NCBI GenBank assembly: GCA_916613615.1
Contig: OU744725.1
Coordinates: forward strand, 12,674,253-12,738,252
DNA length: 64,000 nt
Direction of reading: 5' to 3'
Source: Steromphala cineraria
Lineage: Eukaryota; Mollusca; Gastropoda; Trochida; Trochidae
Shown: positions 32,106 through 44,863 of the stretch, one piece after another
How the letters are laid out: each line of letters starts with the position of its first letter
Position numbering within the stretch: position 1 is the stretch's first letter
The notes under the pieces: generated by a model
Seen by the model: the letters and a program-made list of their open reading frames with translations, nothing else
Told to the model about the DNA's origin: nothing
The model's database searches: none
Position numbers and translations under genes: made by a program

Positions 32106-33744
32106 GTAAATATATGTTTTTGCATAGATTTTTTCTTCACAATTTGCGATATTCAAACTCAATATTTGATAATCTCAGTCTTGGCAAGAAGTATTTTATG
32201 GACTTATTGATAACCGTGCAAATGAAATGTTGAATATAGTTTGTAGTGAAATATTTGAATAAGGTCAGGCTACGTTACGATATGCAGTGATTTAGATGGT
32301 TGAACATATGGACTGATTGAAGCAGGCTTGGCTCTATATACCAAACATATTTCGTAATAGTTATCTGTTGGTTGTATAATGAAATCTTGTCAATATGAAC
32401 AATATTGCTATTGCTATAAGAGTTTTAATCTTTCATTACTTTGTACATGTACTCATGCGTCTGTATTTATGATCTTAGTAATTAATACTGATGTGTCTGG
32501 TGAGACGAACTTGATTAAGTAAAGTTGTTTAAAGTTTTAAAGGGGCAATAGCACGGGTTTTTTTTCAAATTTTATATTTTCAATTTTCCCCTGATAATTG
32601 AATGTTAATGCTAAATGTATTTCTTTGATAGTGTCAAAAATCTCATAATACAAGCCAATCATCCATAGTCAGAGAACAAATTATAAGGATTCACATAAAA
32701 TCCATTGGCAGCCTTTTTTGTGTGAACACCATTAATTCATTGTGTGTAGAAAAGGGAATCGCATGGCCGAACTTAACATTATATAATTAAAATGAAACCT
32801 TGCATGAAGTATTTGGAAATGCATTGTTTTTGGATGCAGCAAGGTTTATACAAAATACTTTTCTACTCAGCTTATTCTCTAGAAATGATATAGTAATTGT
32901 AAGGTATATTCAAACTTTATTATCTCACCGAGTTTCAGCTTTCAAAATTATAAACAATCTTTTTAGACAATAAATTTGTAAATGTACAAGTTGTTGACAA
33001 ATCTTTACACAGAAACGAACAATTCTCCTGTGTAACGCAAACAATCTATCAACTGAAAAAGTGTTATTGATGCAATCACAAATGTCAAATGCCTTTTTGC
33101 TTGATGGCCCAACATCATTGACATATTGATTTGAATGAATCGCTATTGCTCCAAGCACCTCGTGGCTAAAAACAACATATTTTATGTTGTACATGACTGG
33201 AAGATCTGATAATCTTACGAAGGTTTAATTCTCAAGCATATATACACAAGAGAGTTATTAAGAGGTTTCTTGCTCGAAACTTGAGGTCTTTTAAAAGCTG
33301 TAAGATTGTAAGGAAGTTGTTCTTAATCGGTGCAATAAAGTGTAGCAAAACAATGTGTCAACAACTTGTACACTTACCAATTTATTATCAAGTAAGATTG
33401 ATTAACATATTTTTATTTTTGATAACTTCATAACCTTTGTAAATATTTCGGTATCAGGGTATGATATTTCTTATTGTCTGATATAATATAGAACACACTG
33501 ATTTTGTTTTGATATTAATATCTAAAATGTAACAGCATCTCATATATTGTTTGATGTGTTTTTGAATATGACATTTTACAGAAATTTCCCCTATAGTGCT
33601 TCCAAGAATTATCTGAACGTATATGCAATCGCTGTTTAAAAGTTTATGAAGACTGTCAGATACAAATCTCTCCCCCTTTCCTACAAATATGGCTGCACAT
33701 AGTTCAACATCCTACGAATACTTTTGGGATTATTTACCTCTTAC
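32106..33744. other. Intron-like stretch after E1 copy 5
   Basis: Apart from the MITE fragment, no feature was recognised. A minus-strand frame at 32925-33194 (89 codons) is open but has no family resemblance, and its region is missing from block B. Confidence 0.35.
32541..32787 (-). mobile_element. TTAA-target MITE (copy 5 of 7), truncated
   Basis: TTAA at 32537-32540 precedes AGGGGCAATAGCACGGGTTTT. The interior runs in reverse orientation ('cattggcagcctttttt', 'gaatcgcatggccgaac') and stops near 32787 without the other terminus. The stretch 32385-33575 that includes it is absent from block B. Confidence 0.75.
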
Positions 33745-33935
33745 AGTTACAGTCACAGTTAAACATGTCTGTAAACAACGCTCTTTACCGAAGTCCCTAA
33801 AGTAGATGTCATCGGTGAACCTTGTGTTTCTTTAACCCACAGGTATCGTTCAACCAGACAGATCTATCAATCAGTTGTATGAGAACAATCAGCAAGTTAG
33901 GGAAGAAGTCTTGAGCTTGGAATGTTTCTAAGATA
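33745..33935 (+). repeat. E4 module, copy 2
   Basis: Counterpart of 13330-13520, with 'gtaaacaacgctctt', 'gaagtccctaaagtag' and 'ccagacagatctatcaatca'. It lies in the part of block A (33710-34620) that has no counterpart in block B. Confidence 0.5.
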
Positions 33936-35984
33936 TGTTCCTTTGCCCCGTGCAGCGAGATATGGCACCAGCATCTTTAAACATTAGTTTTAAAAAACAC
34001 AACTTCATAATATTCGATAGTACAGCAATGTTTTTTTGTGCAAACCATGCCAACAGGATGATATGATTTAACTGCTTTTGATGATTTACTTTTGTGTGAT
34101 GTTGAACATTTCCAGTCTCTCTTCAATGCACAGAAAGATGTGTTTCGATGCATTAGGATGGTCCAATTAAAGGTTTAATATCATGTTTATTTTAGTTTTG
34201 ATTCTTTAAATTCAGTTGGCAAATACTTTTTGAACTTGCATGTATGTGGTATTATATGCTGAAAGTACAGTGGACAAAGTTTTCAGATTGCGGCCTATGG
34301 TATGACAGCAAATGCTGTGAGTGGGTGCATTATATTTCAAACTTCGGAAAGGGTTCCTTTGGTTTCTAACCACCGTTATCATTTTCGGATTTTTATAAAA
34401 TAAGCAATTTGCTGGTTTAAGAATTGTACTTTGATCTAATGATACATACCAAGGAAAGTTAATATATTAGTTAAATTGTCCATTTCATTACTTAAGGGGA
34501 TTGTATTAAATGAAACCAGCATTCAGTAATGTAATGTAATGTAATTAGTAATGTCTAGCGATCTTGTTTAACTAATGCCTATACAGTGTTTTTTAAATCA
34601 GATCCTATAATTTCTTAAAGCTAAACCAAATCTCAATTCACCATAGTTAGGTATTCAATTTATTGAAAACGTTGACCAATCGTAGACATTGGAGACACTT
34701 ACATCATATAGCAATGTTCCATATTACAACATATATGTTATACTGACTTCGCCACCATACAAATTATATGATAGCGGCTTTCATTATACAAACACAAAAA
34801 AAAAATGTATGGCAGTATTCATTAAAAAAATCAATAAACACAAATGCATTCATTAGTAAATCATACATTTATGTAATACCATTATTTGATATGACAAACT
34901 GCTTTGAGTGCGTTGATTTGTTGCCTGTTTGTTATAAATCGTTTTTTAATTAATTTAGGAGCATTTAATGTAATTCAGTTGATCACAATGACTAATTCAG
35001 GATCAGATGAATATCAAGACACTCTCTTTAAAAACTTATAATTTGATTGGCGTGCCCGGTCGCATAATTAAATTGCATCCTCAGAAAAACAATTGCGGTG
35101 CAATGTTATCTAAAAACCATGATGATAATGAAATAATCTTATAAGAAGGATTAATTACAAAATAGCACTGTTCATCCATATTTCAATATCTTTGCACTTA
35201 TTGCCTTATAATGTCTGACTCAATTCAATGCCATAAATTCATTTTGTGGCTATTTATTATCACGTTCTGTCTCCTGTCCACAAAATCGCAAAACATGATT
35301 AGTTATTTTTGTATTCCTACAATACAAACGAAGAGCTTCTGAAGATGAATAATGTTTGATTATAACTCGTAAGCTGGTATTTACTTTACCATTAGCAGTT
35401 ATGTAAGCAATTAAAAGTTAACATTTTAAGCTGGCACATGCTTCTTCCTCTTTAAATACTTTCAGATCTTAACATATTTTTGTTTCGTTGCTAACAAACT
35501 TGTGAGGTTTTCTAAGAAAAAACAAGGAACTCTTCTTGTAATGTTTCTCAAAATGATGGAAAAAGGTTTTGTTTGGACAAAGCTTTCTTGAGGGCTGATA
35601 TATTTGATTTAATTCATTAACATATGATTAAGTTTCATATATTTGTGTGCTTGAATCATTTTTTTATGGTTCATATTTCTTAACTTCCAGATAGATGGCA
35701 ATTTCGAAGAATCGTTTATAAATGAATTTCATGTCACAGAATTACGATCTAAGATATAGCGGAAGGACTTATTAATACGTTCCCTAAAGGTCATGATGTC
35801 TCAGAAAAGTTCCTAGTAAAACGATATCGAAGCCTGCCACCGTTTTTGTTAATGGGCGTTCAGCAATTGACGGCAATTAGTGGTTCTAGTTGATCATTCA
35901 AGTTTCTTTGATAATTTAAAGTAGATATTTGGCATACCGGTTCTGTGTTTATTTGTATAAGCGTTACTCAACCTTTACAAACAT
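33936..35984. other. Unassigned stretch in block A
   Basis: The part from 34624 to 35340 is duplicated at 47795-48480. The part from about 35345 to 35985 differs from block B and has weak similarity to 41250-41350 ('accattagcagttatgtaag' / 'accattagtagttatgtgag'), so an internal rearrangement happened here. No coding frame is shared. Confidence 0.4.
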
Positions 35985-36042
35985 TAAATGAAACATTCAA
36001 ATGGAAAATGTAAACTTTTCAAAAAACGAGCTATTGCCCCTT
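35985..36042 (+). mobile_element. TTAA-target MITE remnant (copy 6 of 7)
   Basis: Only the right terminus is left: AAAAAACGAGCTATTGCCCC then TTTTAA (TTAA at 36043-36046). The sequence after it ('aggaacccttcctcaaaatg') equals that after the full copy at 48568-48928. This MITE therefore inserted before the A/B duplication and was later truncated in A. Confidence 0.75.
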
Positions 36043-36046
36043 TTAA

Positions 36047-37046
36047 GATGCAGGAACCCTTCCTCAAAATGTCGAAGTTGGATTGCTATAATGTTTACGT
36101 CTTTAAGAATCACTTTGATGTTTTCTGATAGCTAATGGTAAGTGTTTTACTTTGGGTAATGTTGAAACATGAAAACAGCTAAATGTGTAGCTCATTAGAC
36201 ATAACACTTATATCTTCTTCCATTATCACACGGATTTCATAATTTGCAGTCTTGATGGAGGAGCTTCTGGTTTCAATGACGATTCAGCCACAATATGATC
36301 TATTGAAAGTCATTCGGAAAAGCTACTGTGTAAAGAGTTTAACAAAATAAGCAAACATTTAAAGTAGTGCACACGAATGAAGGAACTGGTAGATATGGTA
36401 AGAACAACTAAGAGATATATCTTTTTGAAGGTACATATTCTTTTTTGTATTGTACCAATTATTAAAATATTATAATCTTTCATTAGTCATAACTGTTAAA
36501 TGGTAAGTAATCTCATCATATGGTCTTGATTCATTATTTATGATATATCTGAACGAAATTGTGAAGGTAAGTTGTAGATATGTTAATAATATATCAATTG
36601 ATTTTCGATCATTTTTCTTTTTCTTTTATTTTGAAAAACATTTTACAACATATTGAGCTAAATTATAACATAAATGGATTTATCCATTAGAACAATTTGA
36701 AGCCCATTTAAATTTGATAAAGCTTATCTCAATTTTAAAATAAGTTTGTGTAGAAAGAAAATCAACACTGAAGAAGGCTGTGAATGCCAAAATGAAATAG
36801 AAAAGGTAGAAATTTACAATGAAAATGTAACATTATATTCTATATATAAATTATATTTATAAACCAGTAAATCTTTACAATCTGTTTTCATAAACATCAT
36901 GAAACTAATGTTATGTTAACAATTCCAAGATCTGCAAGCATAAGCAATATTGGCTTGTTGTTAAATCTGATTTGTTACATTAATAAAACAATGCACAAAT
37001 AGCATGCACAAGGATCTCCTGATCTAATTCGAGTTGCAGGATATGA
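36047..37046. other. Duplicated non-coding stretch before E1 copy 6
   Basis: Collinear with 48935-50360 in block B, which is longer because of an internal duplication around 49550-50110. No gene recognised. Confidence 0.5.
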
Positions 37047-37324
37047 ATTCAAATCACTCATGACTACGTGATTATCTTGACAAGGACCTACAGAAGGATC
37101 GTTCCCTTGATAGAGAGACGTGAAGACATAATTGGACACAGAGTAACTGATCGTTAGGTAAATGCCTGGCACTGTACAAAACTTGTCCAAGAGGCTACAA
37201 GAGACATTAGTGTCTTCCTTGCAAGTCGTTGTAGTCTGAAAGCTTTGAGAGAAGGATGATCGACTGTTCTAGTGTATTTTGGAAATCCTAGGATACCTTG
37301 GCCTCTGTCTGCTTAACGGTAAAG
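37047..37324 (+). other. E1 module copy 6 (exon-like, ends at donor)
   Basis: It runs from 'caaatcactcatgactacgt' to GTAAAG|GTAGATAC at 37324/37325. It contains 'cataattggacacagagtaa', 'ctgatcgttaggtaaatgcc', 'tggcactgtac' and 'gagacattagtgtcttcctt'. Its block-B twin is copy 8. The last part can be read LEILGYLGLCLLNGK without stops, and copy 5 reads LEVLGYLCFIFSIWLK in the same frame, but copies 7 and 9 have stops there and no copy has an ATG at the start. Confidence 0.55.
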
Positions 37325-39564
37325 GTAGATACTTTTTAGCAACAGAATTTATCAAATATTTTTTTTTTAAATTTTTTAATTTTTCAAAACTCCATACAGA
37401 AAAAGGACATGTAAGAATAACAATTTCATACGAATTTATCAAATATGATAAAAGCACTTTGTTCACAAAATATATCCAGAGCTTTTTTCTCGTCTGCAAA
37501 TAGGTAGTGTCTTGCATTAAACAAATTTATATGAAGGTATTGTCATGTTACTCGTTTTTTCATCATATTATGTCTGTACTGTACAGAATACTAGTAAATA
37601 AACTAATTTATTCGTTGTAGTAATTATGTAAGAGTTGTATATCTTCTTATCACGAAAAGTACATAATATGTTCATAATACTTACGAACGGTAGTGCATAT
37701 TAATATGTACTCTTTTTGTGTTTCTCTTTGTTGTTTGTTTTGGGCATCCGTCATTGTCATTTCGTAATAAGAAAGGATAAATCAAATATTCGTCAAAACC
37801 TGTGCTACCTTCTGACAATGGATACGTCCAGATACATTTTTGATGTCCTAGTTATCTCTTGGATTAAATCAAGATATTGTTCTTCAAATACACTTCAAGA
37901 CTATGTAACCACCAATCACGTGATAGCTGTCATTTGAAGTAAATCTAAGTAGTTCAGCTATTTACTTCATTTCATTGGTCAAGAGGGAACAATGACTCTT
38001 CAGTCGAACATGACCCTGTAACCTTTTAGAAAAGAACTTAATGATATATTAAGACGTTCCTGCTTTATATCCTGTTCACATCACCATCACTTATTCATCA
38101 ACTGTTGCACGAACAAAATACATTATTCGAGTTACCTTGGAATGAACAAAAGCTGTTATATGAATTAAAAGAATATCCTGAAAACGAATGACTACTAATT
38201 AAACTCGTGATTAGAATTAATAAGTTCATGTTGACAAGAATCTATTATGCATGAATGTTCTTTGATTGCATGGCTGTTTTAAATGACTTTAGAATAATCA
38301 AAACCTAAACATCATTCTACAATGTTAGTGAATAAAATTATTTATCTGAACAATTATAAGTAAGTCCATCCATATTCAACAAACATGACAGAACGTCGTT
38401 AGTTATCATGATATTCCATCACACGTATCCTCACAGCAGTTTGCTTGCGGGTTCTGATGCTCATGGGTTCATACTCATTATTGGTCCAAACAGAAAAACT
38501 CGATAACTTGATAAACTTTTCTCACAATACAAGGCATAAAGCTGGTGAACAATAGTTATGGCGTTTTGAAGAAAGGAAAATGTAGTCAAAAATAAAAATG
38601 TTCCTTCTTCATAAATTGAAACATATGCGACAAAATGTCGGTTAATATTATTAAATTATCGTTTGATATCATGAATACCGTACCGTAACAATGTAAGTTA
38701 ATATGTAATTTTAAGAGTTATTTGTACCCCAGCGTTGCATAAACCACTACCGATTGTTCCTGTAGCGCCATAAGTATCATATTCATGTGTGTGACAGGAA
38801 AAGGACTTTTCTTAAAACAGTCATAGCTTTTTGTAAAATGGTGATGAAATGATTAATGTTAAATGTGATTTGCTCTAAGGTCTTTGCAAAACGAAGGCCA
38901 TAAAGCACAAGGCTTTAACGTATATATGAAATTGTGTTTCTTATTTCATGATGTTCTTTATTCATTAGATATGTTAGCAGATTAATGTAGGCTTTGGTTG
39001 TAAAACACGTTTCCCTCAATCGTTATAAAAATGCATAATACTACAGCAGCTATCGCCTGTCAGCAAATGCGAAACTGTGATGTATACTGGTATGGAGCAT
39101 CCAACCATTTGCAGCACTATATTGGGAAGTCATATATGCTTTAATTGTAAAAAAAAGTTGTGGTTACAGATTGCCATAAGAAACCGGTGTACAGATGTAT
39201 TCAATCCTGAATCATTCATCATGAAATAATGACCTGGACATGTTTCCTGAAATGATAAACTAAAAACTAAATTAATCAACTGTTAGAAAGTCATATAGTT
39301 CTTCAGTGAGGGATCTATATCGAATATTCAGTTTCATTCATTGTCGGATAATACAGCAGTGAGATTAACATATAGTATTCGTTAAGGACTATAACATTAA
39401 AACTGGCATCAAATATTATCATACAATCATTTTGAGTTTTATCATAATTAAGCTCATATGTATTTATTGAATATAACAAGCACACACAGAGCAGCTGTCT
39501 GGAGTATACCCTTATCATGACATTTTATATCAGAGGAAAAATCCAATAAGACTTTTACCATAAG
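37325..39564. other. Conserved-spacing interval E1 to E2 (unit 6)
   Basis: About 2.24 kb of AT-rich sequence with no recognised exon. It is collinear with 50641-53220, apart from the 415-bp element inserted only in block B. Confidence 0.45.
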
Positions 39565-39830
39565 GTTCTTTATAATGATCTATAACAGTAATCTGTAGGA
39601 AAGACACAATGAAAATACGAGACCATAATACTCGCCTTGGGATGTAGACGTATATCTGTAGAATAAGCATATGTCCATATGTCTGGAAGAGGCATATCAT
39701 CTTGCCTAGCAATATACATATGAAGCATCGTTCCTGAAAGACTGTTGTTGTGTGACAAGTGTGCTGTGGAGTTCTATTACATGTGGACAGCAAGGATATG
39801 ATTTAATAGGTTGGTCTCAATTTTGTTTGA
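39565..39830 (+). other. E2 module copy 1
   Basis: It shares with 53221-53480, 46815-47075, 56444-56700 and 63238-63495 the order 'ttctttataatgatctataa' / 'atctgtaggaaagacacaat' / 'atactcgccttgggat' / 'catatgt.tgtagga' / 'ggttggtctc'. It ends near the invariant GGTTGGTCTC, which could hold a weak donor AG|GTTGGT. Open frames on the minus strand (39530-39793, 39570-39758) are not kept in the diverged copies. Function unknown. Confidence 0.45.
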
Positions 39831-42302
39831 CACAGAACAAAGATGTTGTCTTCCTTGCCTTATTGCACTTGAAATTTGTTGAGTCGTGAATGATATAATC
39901 TGTAGTGTTTGCCATAAAGGCGTTAATGTAATATATTTCTCGTTGCATGTTTGTTAGTGTATAGCTAGATATAATGTCTTCTACTTTTAATGCTAAAAAC
40001 CTTTGAATCTGAGTGAGAAAAATGACAAAGTTCGCTTTTGATCGTTTTGTGTTATTTATACAATGCTTCCATTGTTATGATACTGTTATCACACGTGTGT
40101 TTCACTTGCCAATCTGGAATATTTAGTTTACAAATATGTTTTAAATAATTTGTAATCAGTCACAGAGAGAGTAACATCACCGAGCGTCATTATCAGTTTG
40201 ATAGATGAAGTGGTAACGAGTTGAGTTGATTTATTCTTACTAAACAAGATATCTTTTCTGAAAATTTCCTTTCAAATTCTCCTTCCGTTTTTGTATTGGA
40301 AGTTACTTTTACTATATGCAGTAAACTAAATTACATTTGATTTGCACTTTTGAATAATTTTCATAAGTCAAATAGCAAAGTTTATAGTTGTCAAATATGA
40401 AGTACTATTCTATTTCATGGTGAACTTTAAGATATTAATTTGCCCTGTTGGTCAATATCTTTATATCTTATTTCTTTGGTTCTCAGTTACCAGCGGAGTT
40501 TGGAATAAGTACTTGATAGCATTTGTCTATTTCTCTTTTCAATTTATTCTAATTTAGCTCGACACTTTTGTTACAAGGTGCGCCTTGTCAGTCGTTAATT
40601 GGAACTTAATCAAACTGAGGGCGTAGAAATTTTGTTACAAGGTCGTTAATTGGAACTTTTTTAAACTGAGGGCGCAGATCAGTAGTAGAATTTTTTTTTT
40701 CAGTTCCACTGTGTTGCTTTGTCAAATTTACCACTGCCATGAGCTACTGGCTCAATTTATATCATACAAGTTGGAAGTAAGCATTATACATTATACCGAA
40801 AAATCAGGAAAGATATTATAAAAACAAATAATATGAGACAATAGTGTGTGAAATGACAAAATGCTTGAGGAAAATGTCGTCATATGTTAAATCTAAGCAA
40901 ATAATACCTACAATATTCATGGTATGGCATTTAATAATCCAATAAAGATACATGTAAAGGTTTGCTGTTTGATTGTTTTTTATAGAAACTTCGTTTACAT
41001 GGATCCATATTTTTTCACATATTACAATTTCTATAAGTTAACGAAATGACAGCATTTCATATTGCGCCATGTTCTGTCACATGTGTCCACGAAATTTAAA
41101 CATTACATTACATTGAAAATATAATAGCTCTAACATACCTGTTCAACTGTTGCAATTCTTGTTGATGAGATAGATTTCCCTTTTGAACATTCTACTCTTC
41201 AAAAGAAGCAATACTTAGTACGAAAAATATGTTTGAACTAAGCTTGTGCAATTATATGCTATTTATTTAACCATTAGTAGTTATGTGAGTAATTAGGAAA
41301 ATGCATTCTAGTCTGAAATACTTGCCTCTTTTTCTTCATATTCTTTTAACTGAAGTAAGTTTGTTTGTCAGAAATCTTCTACAGAAAAACAAGAAGCTGT
41401 TCGTTCAAGTGCATAGCTTAGAGCGGAGCATTTACTTGGAAGAAGTAAACTTTTGTACGGAACTACTTGTAAAGCTCAGATTACGAACAACACAATTTGA
41501 TCATATGATATCTTGTCTTCAATTTTATTTTTTCTGACAGATTGACTAATATTATCCAAAAGACCTTGATCATATAAGTTGTTAGGTTTTGGGTGCAACT
41601 TAGGGCAGTTAATTATATATAACCTAAGATAAATGCGTTTGGATTTCTCTATCATTAGGGGTACAATCATAATTATCCCATGTGTACTATTTTATGTAAA
41701 ATACTATTAATAAGAATATAACGTAAACGTCAGTGTGATGAATGTTATAAATAATGTTATATCGATTAAAAAATGGAGTGGAGAAATGAATGGCACAATC
41801 AAGTGTTCAGTTAACTTCTCTTTCATCATCGTGTGATATAACACTCATTAAATTGGAGCTGGAATATATAGAACTGGGATATTTTTATACTCTTTTATAC
41901 TCGCATACACAAAGCTAACAGAGCATATATGGTATTAAAACTTGTTTGAAGAAGATTTGGAGTTGACTTGTTTCATATTCTTGACTACATCACCGGCTAG
42001 TATCAAGAAATAACTGCTTTTTAAGGCTGTTTGCTTGTTTGTAGTTTGAGGCATTATTTCATTCTGCCTATGTGATTTATAAGTTAATAAAAATATTGAA
42101 TTTTGTAAGTGTGAATGAAGTTTACTGTTGATTCTATAAGGGAAGCTTTTCAAAAACTTACCTAATATATTTATAAACACACATTTTGAATCTTTGATAG
42201 AAAAATTGCATTGAACACAACTGACTGTTGCGAAATGACTAAAATGCTTTTGCTAATATGTATGCTTAATTATACCTTTACCAAGCTTATTATTGGTAGC
42301 AG
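39831..42302. other. Duplicated non-coding stretch (block A)
   Basis: 39831-41990 is collinear with 53480-55530. Open frames here (41301-41537 plus, 41935-42180 minus) are altered or broken in block B. A short imperfect local duplication is visible at 40575-40675 ('ttgttacaaggtcgttaatt'). Confidence 0.5.
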
Positions 42303-42590
42303 GTTTCAGATTCAAGTCACTCGTGACTACAAATTATATTGACAGGGCCTACGGAAGGATTGTGTCCTGGAAAGAAAGAGGTGAAGGCATAATTGGTCTC
42401 GAAATAACTGATCTTTAGGTATAAGCGTGGCACTCGACTCGTCCTAGACGCTAGTAGAGACATCAGTGTCTTCTTTGCAGGAAGCAACTTCATGGTAGTG
42501 AGACACGACTGGTCTAAGGAAAGACTTATCTACTGGTTTGATTTGTTAGATCCTAGTATACCATTGTTCATCCTTTCCTGAAAGAATAAG
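42303..42590 (+). other. E1 module copy 7 (exon-like, ends at donor)
   Basis: It runs from 'caagtcactcgtgactacaa' to AGAATAAG|GTAGATAA at 42590/42591. It has 'ctttaggtataagcgtggca', then 'gagacatcagtgtcttcttt' followed by GCAG|GAAGC, an acceptor-like site as in copy 5. The whole copy lies inside the 41990-43640 segment that block B lacks. Confidence 0.55.
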
Positions 42591-44327
42591 GTAGATAATT
42601 TTTAAAACGTAAAGTACCGTAGAAACTTACAACAGTTTGTAAATTCTTTTGTTATGAAGATTTGTGCACGAATTTGATTTTTTTTAAAACATTGATAACC
42701 CTTAACCATGTTCTGCTAGTGTTTAATTTATAACCATCGTAGACAGTTTACATATTGCAAAGAAGTGTGTATTGTTATGGGATTTGGTGGCATGCACCAT
42801 TTTAACGTATATTTATATAATATTTTTATGAGTTTGAGGATGTTGTGATAATTTATTGAATAGATAACCAAATTCATTTTAAATATAAAAGAAAAAATTA
42901 AATGATCTAAACATCATTCATTCATACTGAGAAACTAGATAATTTGAAAAAATTGATTCTATATAATCCAGGACATCAAAAGGGAATCGTTGGAAAGAAT
43001 ATTCTTCTCTTGAGAGTAAAAGTCTCCATTGCTGAGAAGTATACAATTTACACAACAATGAATAAAAAAGTCATTTTCTCAGGTCGGGAGTTGAAATACA
43101 AATAAAATTCAGCAAACACAATGAAATATAATGAAAATGAAAACAGAGCAGAGGGAAGTTATGTTGCCTTGATGAATGATACAGCATAAAAAAAGTGTGA
43201 ATGAAATACATCAATATTAAACCGAAAACTGTGTAAGAATACTAAATATTTTTCAATGTCTATTGATATCAGATCAACGTAGTTTTCCGTTAACAAGACG
43301 ATAAAAGGCACCTTATGCATTTAGAAAAGCTAGTTCGACAACAACAAAAAATCTGAAGCTGCTCAACAATTATTTCGCTTAATAAAGTATTCTGTGATGA
43401 TATAACAAAACCAAGATATGAACTTCAGTTGGCTTTTTGATAATGGATATACATCAATGGATGCTGCAAAACGTACACAATCGCATACCGAAAACATTGG
43501 TACAAGACGTTTATCGTCAATCCAAATTACCGTGACATGTACAAACCAGTAAACGTGTGATCGTAACGGATATATATTTTCACAAGTCACAATTTGATGC
43601 TCCAGTAGGGTGAACAGCCAATTCGTAAGCAGTGTATTGCATAAGCTAGCCTTGAATGATACCTTATATAGCAATTTATTTCACGGAATGCCATTGTCTG
43701 TTAAAAATATTCATATGGATATATATACTTGAAATATGTTTCTAAAAGAAACGGAGAATGCATGAGCTAGAGTGGATTCCGGGATAGTCAAAGGGTAGTG
43801 GATTCTTAAAAATAATCCACTGGTAATAAAAAAGTGTGACGTCCTCACCATGGATCGTTCTTATTTTGCATTTCACTGTAGCTTTCATCACCCAGTAATA
43901 ATAAATGCTGTATAGATGAATAGAGCTCAGCACAAGATGAAATACAATAATTCATTCCTGCAATAATCAACTGAAGTCGCTGACAAATGTGCTTTGGAAG
44001 CCAATCAATAACAAACTATGGATTGAAACCCTTTATGATACAAAACCCTTATCCGAATTAATGACCTCAACTCTCGATAGGACACACTGCCTTAATGGAA
44101 AATATATGAATCAAATGTTGCATAGCCATTTAGTTCACATCGGCGAGCACTCACCAGGGAAAGTTGATATTCAATCATGTTCTTCCCTATTATGTTTCGA
44201 GTCAGAATGTCTGGGTTTGTTATTACAGAAATGTGATCCCCATGTACAAAACGTAGTTTTCTTCAAGAGATATTGAATTAAAAAGGGAATTTTGATATTA
44301 CCTGCAATATCTCATTGTTAGAATTAT
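42591..44327. other. Stretch after E1 copy 7
   Basis: 43640-44325 is collinear with 55570-56255 and, at lower similarity, 43920-44250 with 62640-62960. The ATG-started frame 43989-44276 is disrupted by a TAA in block B ('gaaaataaatgaatc' in place of 'gaaaatatatgaatc'), so it is not taken as a gene. The minus-strand frame 43742-43933 is likewise altered in block B. Confidence 0.5.
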
Positions 44328-44775
44328 ATGTGTAACCTAGAAGCACTAGGTCGTAACACGTGGGCTTCTAATGTTAAAAAGATATTATTTATGTATGGTT
44401 TTGGTTATGTGTGGGAAGCTATGGGTGTTGGCAACAAAAGTGAATTTTTACGTAATTTTGTATTAAGAATAAATGAGTGTTGTGTACAAATCATATTTGC
44501 TGAAATAATTGAAAGTTCTTCTTTAGATTTATATTCTACCATTAAACGCACTTTTTGTATGGAACCTTATCTCACAACAGTTAAATCGAAAGAAGCACGT
44601 CGTAGAATAACTTTGCTTAGATTAGGTGCCTTATCAATACGTAAAAATACAGGAAGAATAGAAGGAATACCTAGATTTTTTAAGATTTTGTAAACTTTGT
44701 AAAGATGGTGTAATTAAAGACGAAATACACTTTTTATTCAAATGTCCTTGTTTCAAGGAATTAAGAGAGAAATAG
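44328..44775 (+). pseudogene. LINE ORF C-terminus with frameshift
   Basis: The frame 44328-44693 (121 codons) has the look of the C-terminal region of a molluscan non-LTR retrotransposon protein (NTWASNVKKILFMYGFGYVW; then LRLGALSIRKNTGRIEG). It ends at a TAA, but the next zinc motif continues in another frame: C (44689), C (44698), H (44728), C (44743), spaced CX2C-X9-HX4C, followed by ELREK and TAG at 44773-44775. A small indel near 44675-44690 explains the break. The reverse transcriptase and endonuclease domains are missing. The clade is not determined; the tail favours a CR1/Jockey-like element. Confidence 0.7.
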
Positions 44776-44863
44776 ATCCCAAATTTACCTGAAAAAAATC
44801 ATATATGTTACCTTCAAAATGTTTTACAACATCAAAACTTAGAAATTATTTCATCATACTCAG

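Noticed and set aside
37269..37517. Overlapping frames on both strands over E1 copy 6 (LEILGYLGLCLLNGK on the plus strand)
   Set aside because: Stops appear in the same frame in copies 7, 8 and 9, and there is no ATG at the start. The conserved signal is the donor site, not a frame.
39530..39793. Two overlapping minus-strand frames over E2 copy 1
   Set aside because: The twin at 53.2 kb has a different, shorter frame and the copies at 46.8, 56.4 and 63.2 kb do not keep it.
43989..44276. 95-codon ATG-started frame that looks protein-like
   Set aside because: Its close duplicate at 55925-56213 has an in-frame TAA and the diverged copy at 62700-62960 does not keep the frame, so coding constraint is not supported.
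44328..44693. Frame taken as a host gene
   Set aside because: The following CX2C-X9-HX4C motif in another frame, the simple-repeat tail and absence from block B show it is a LINE fragment.
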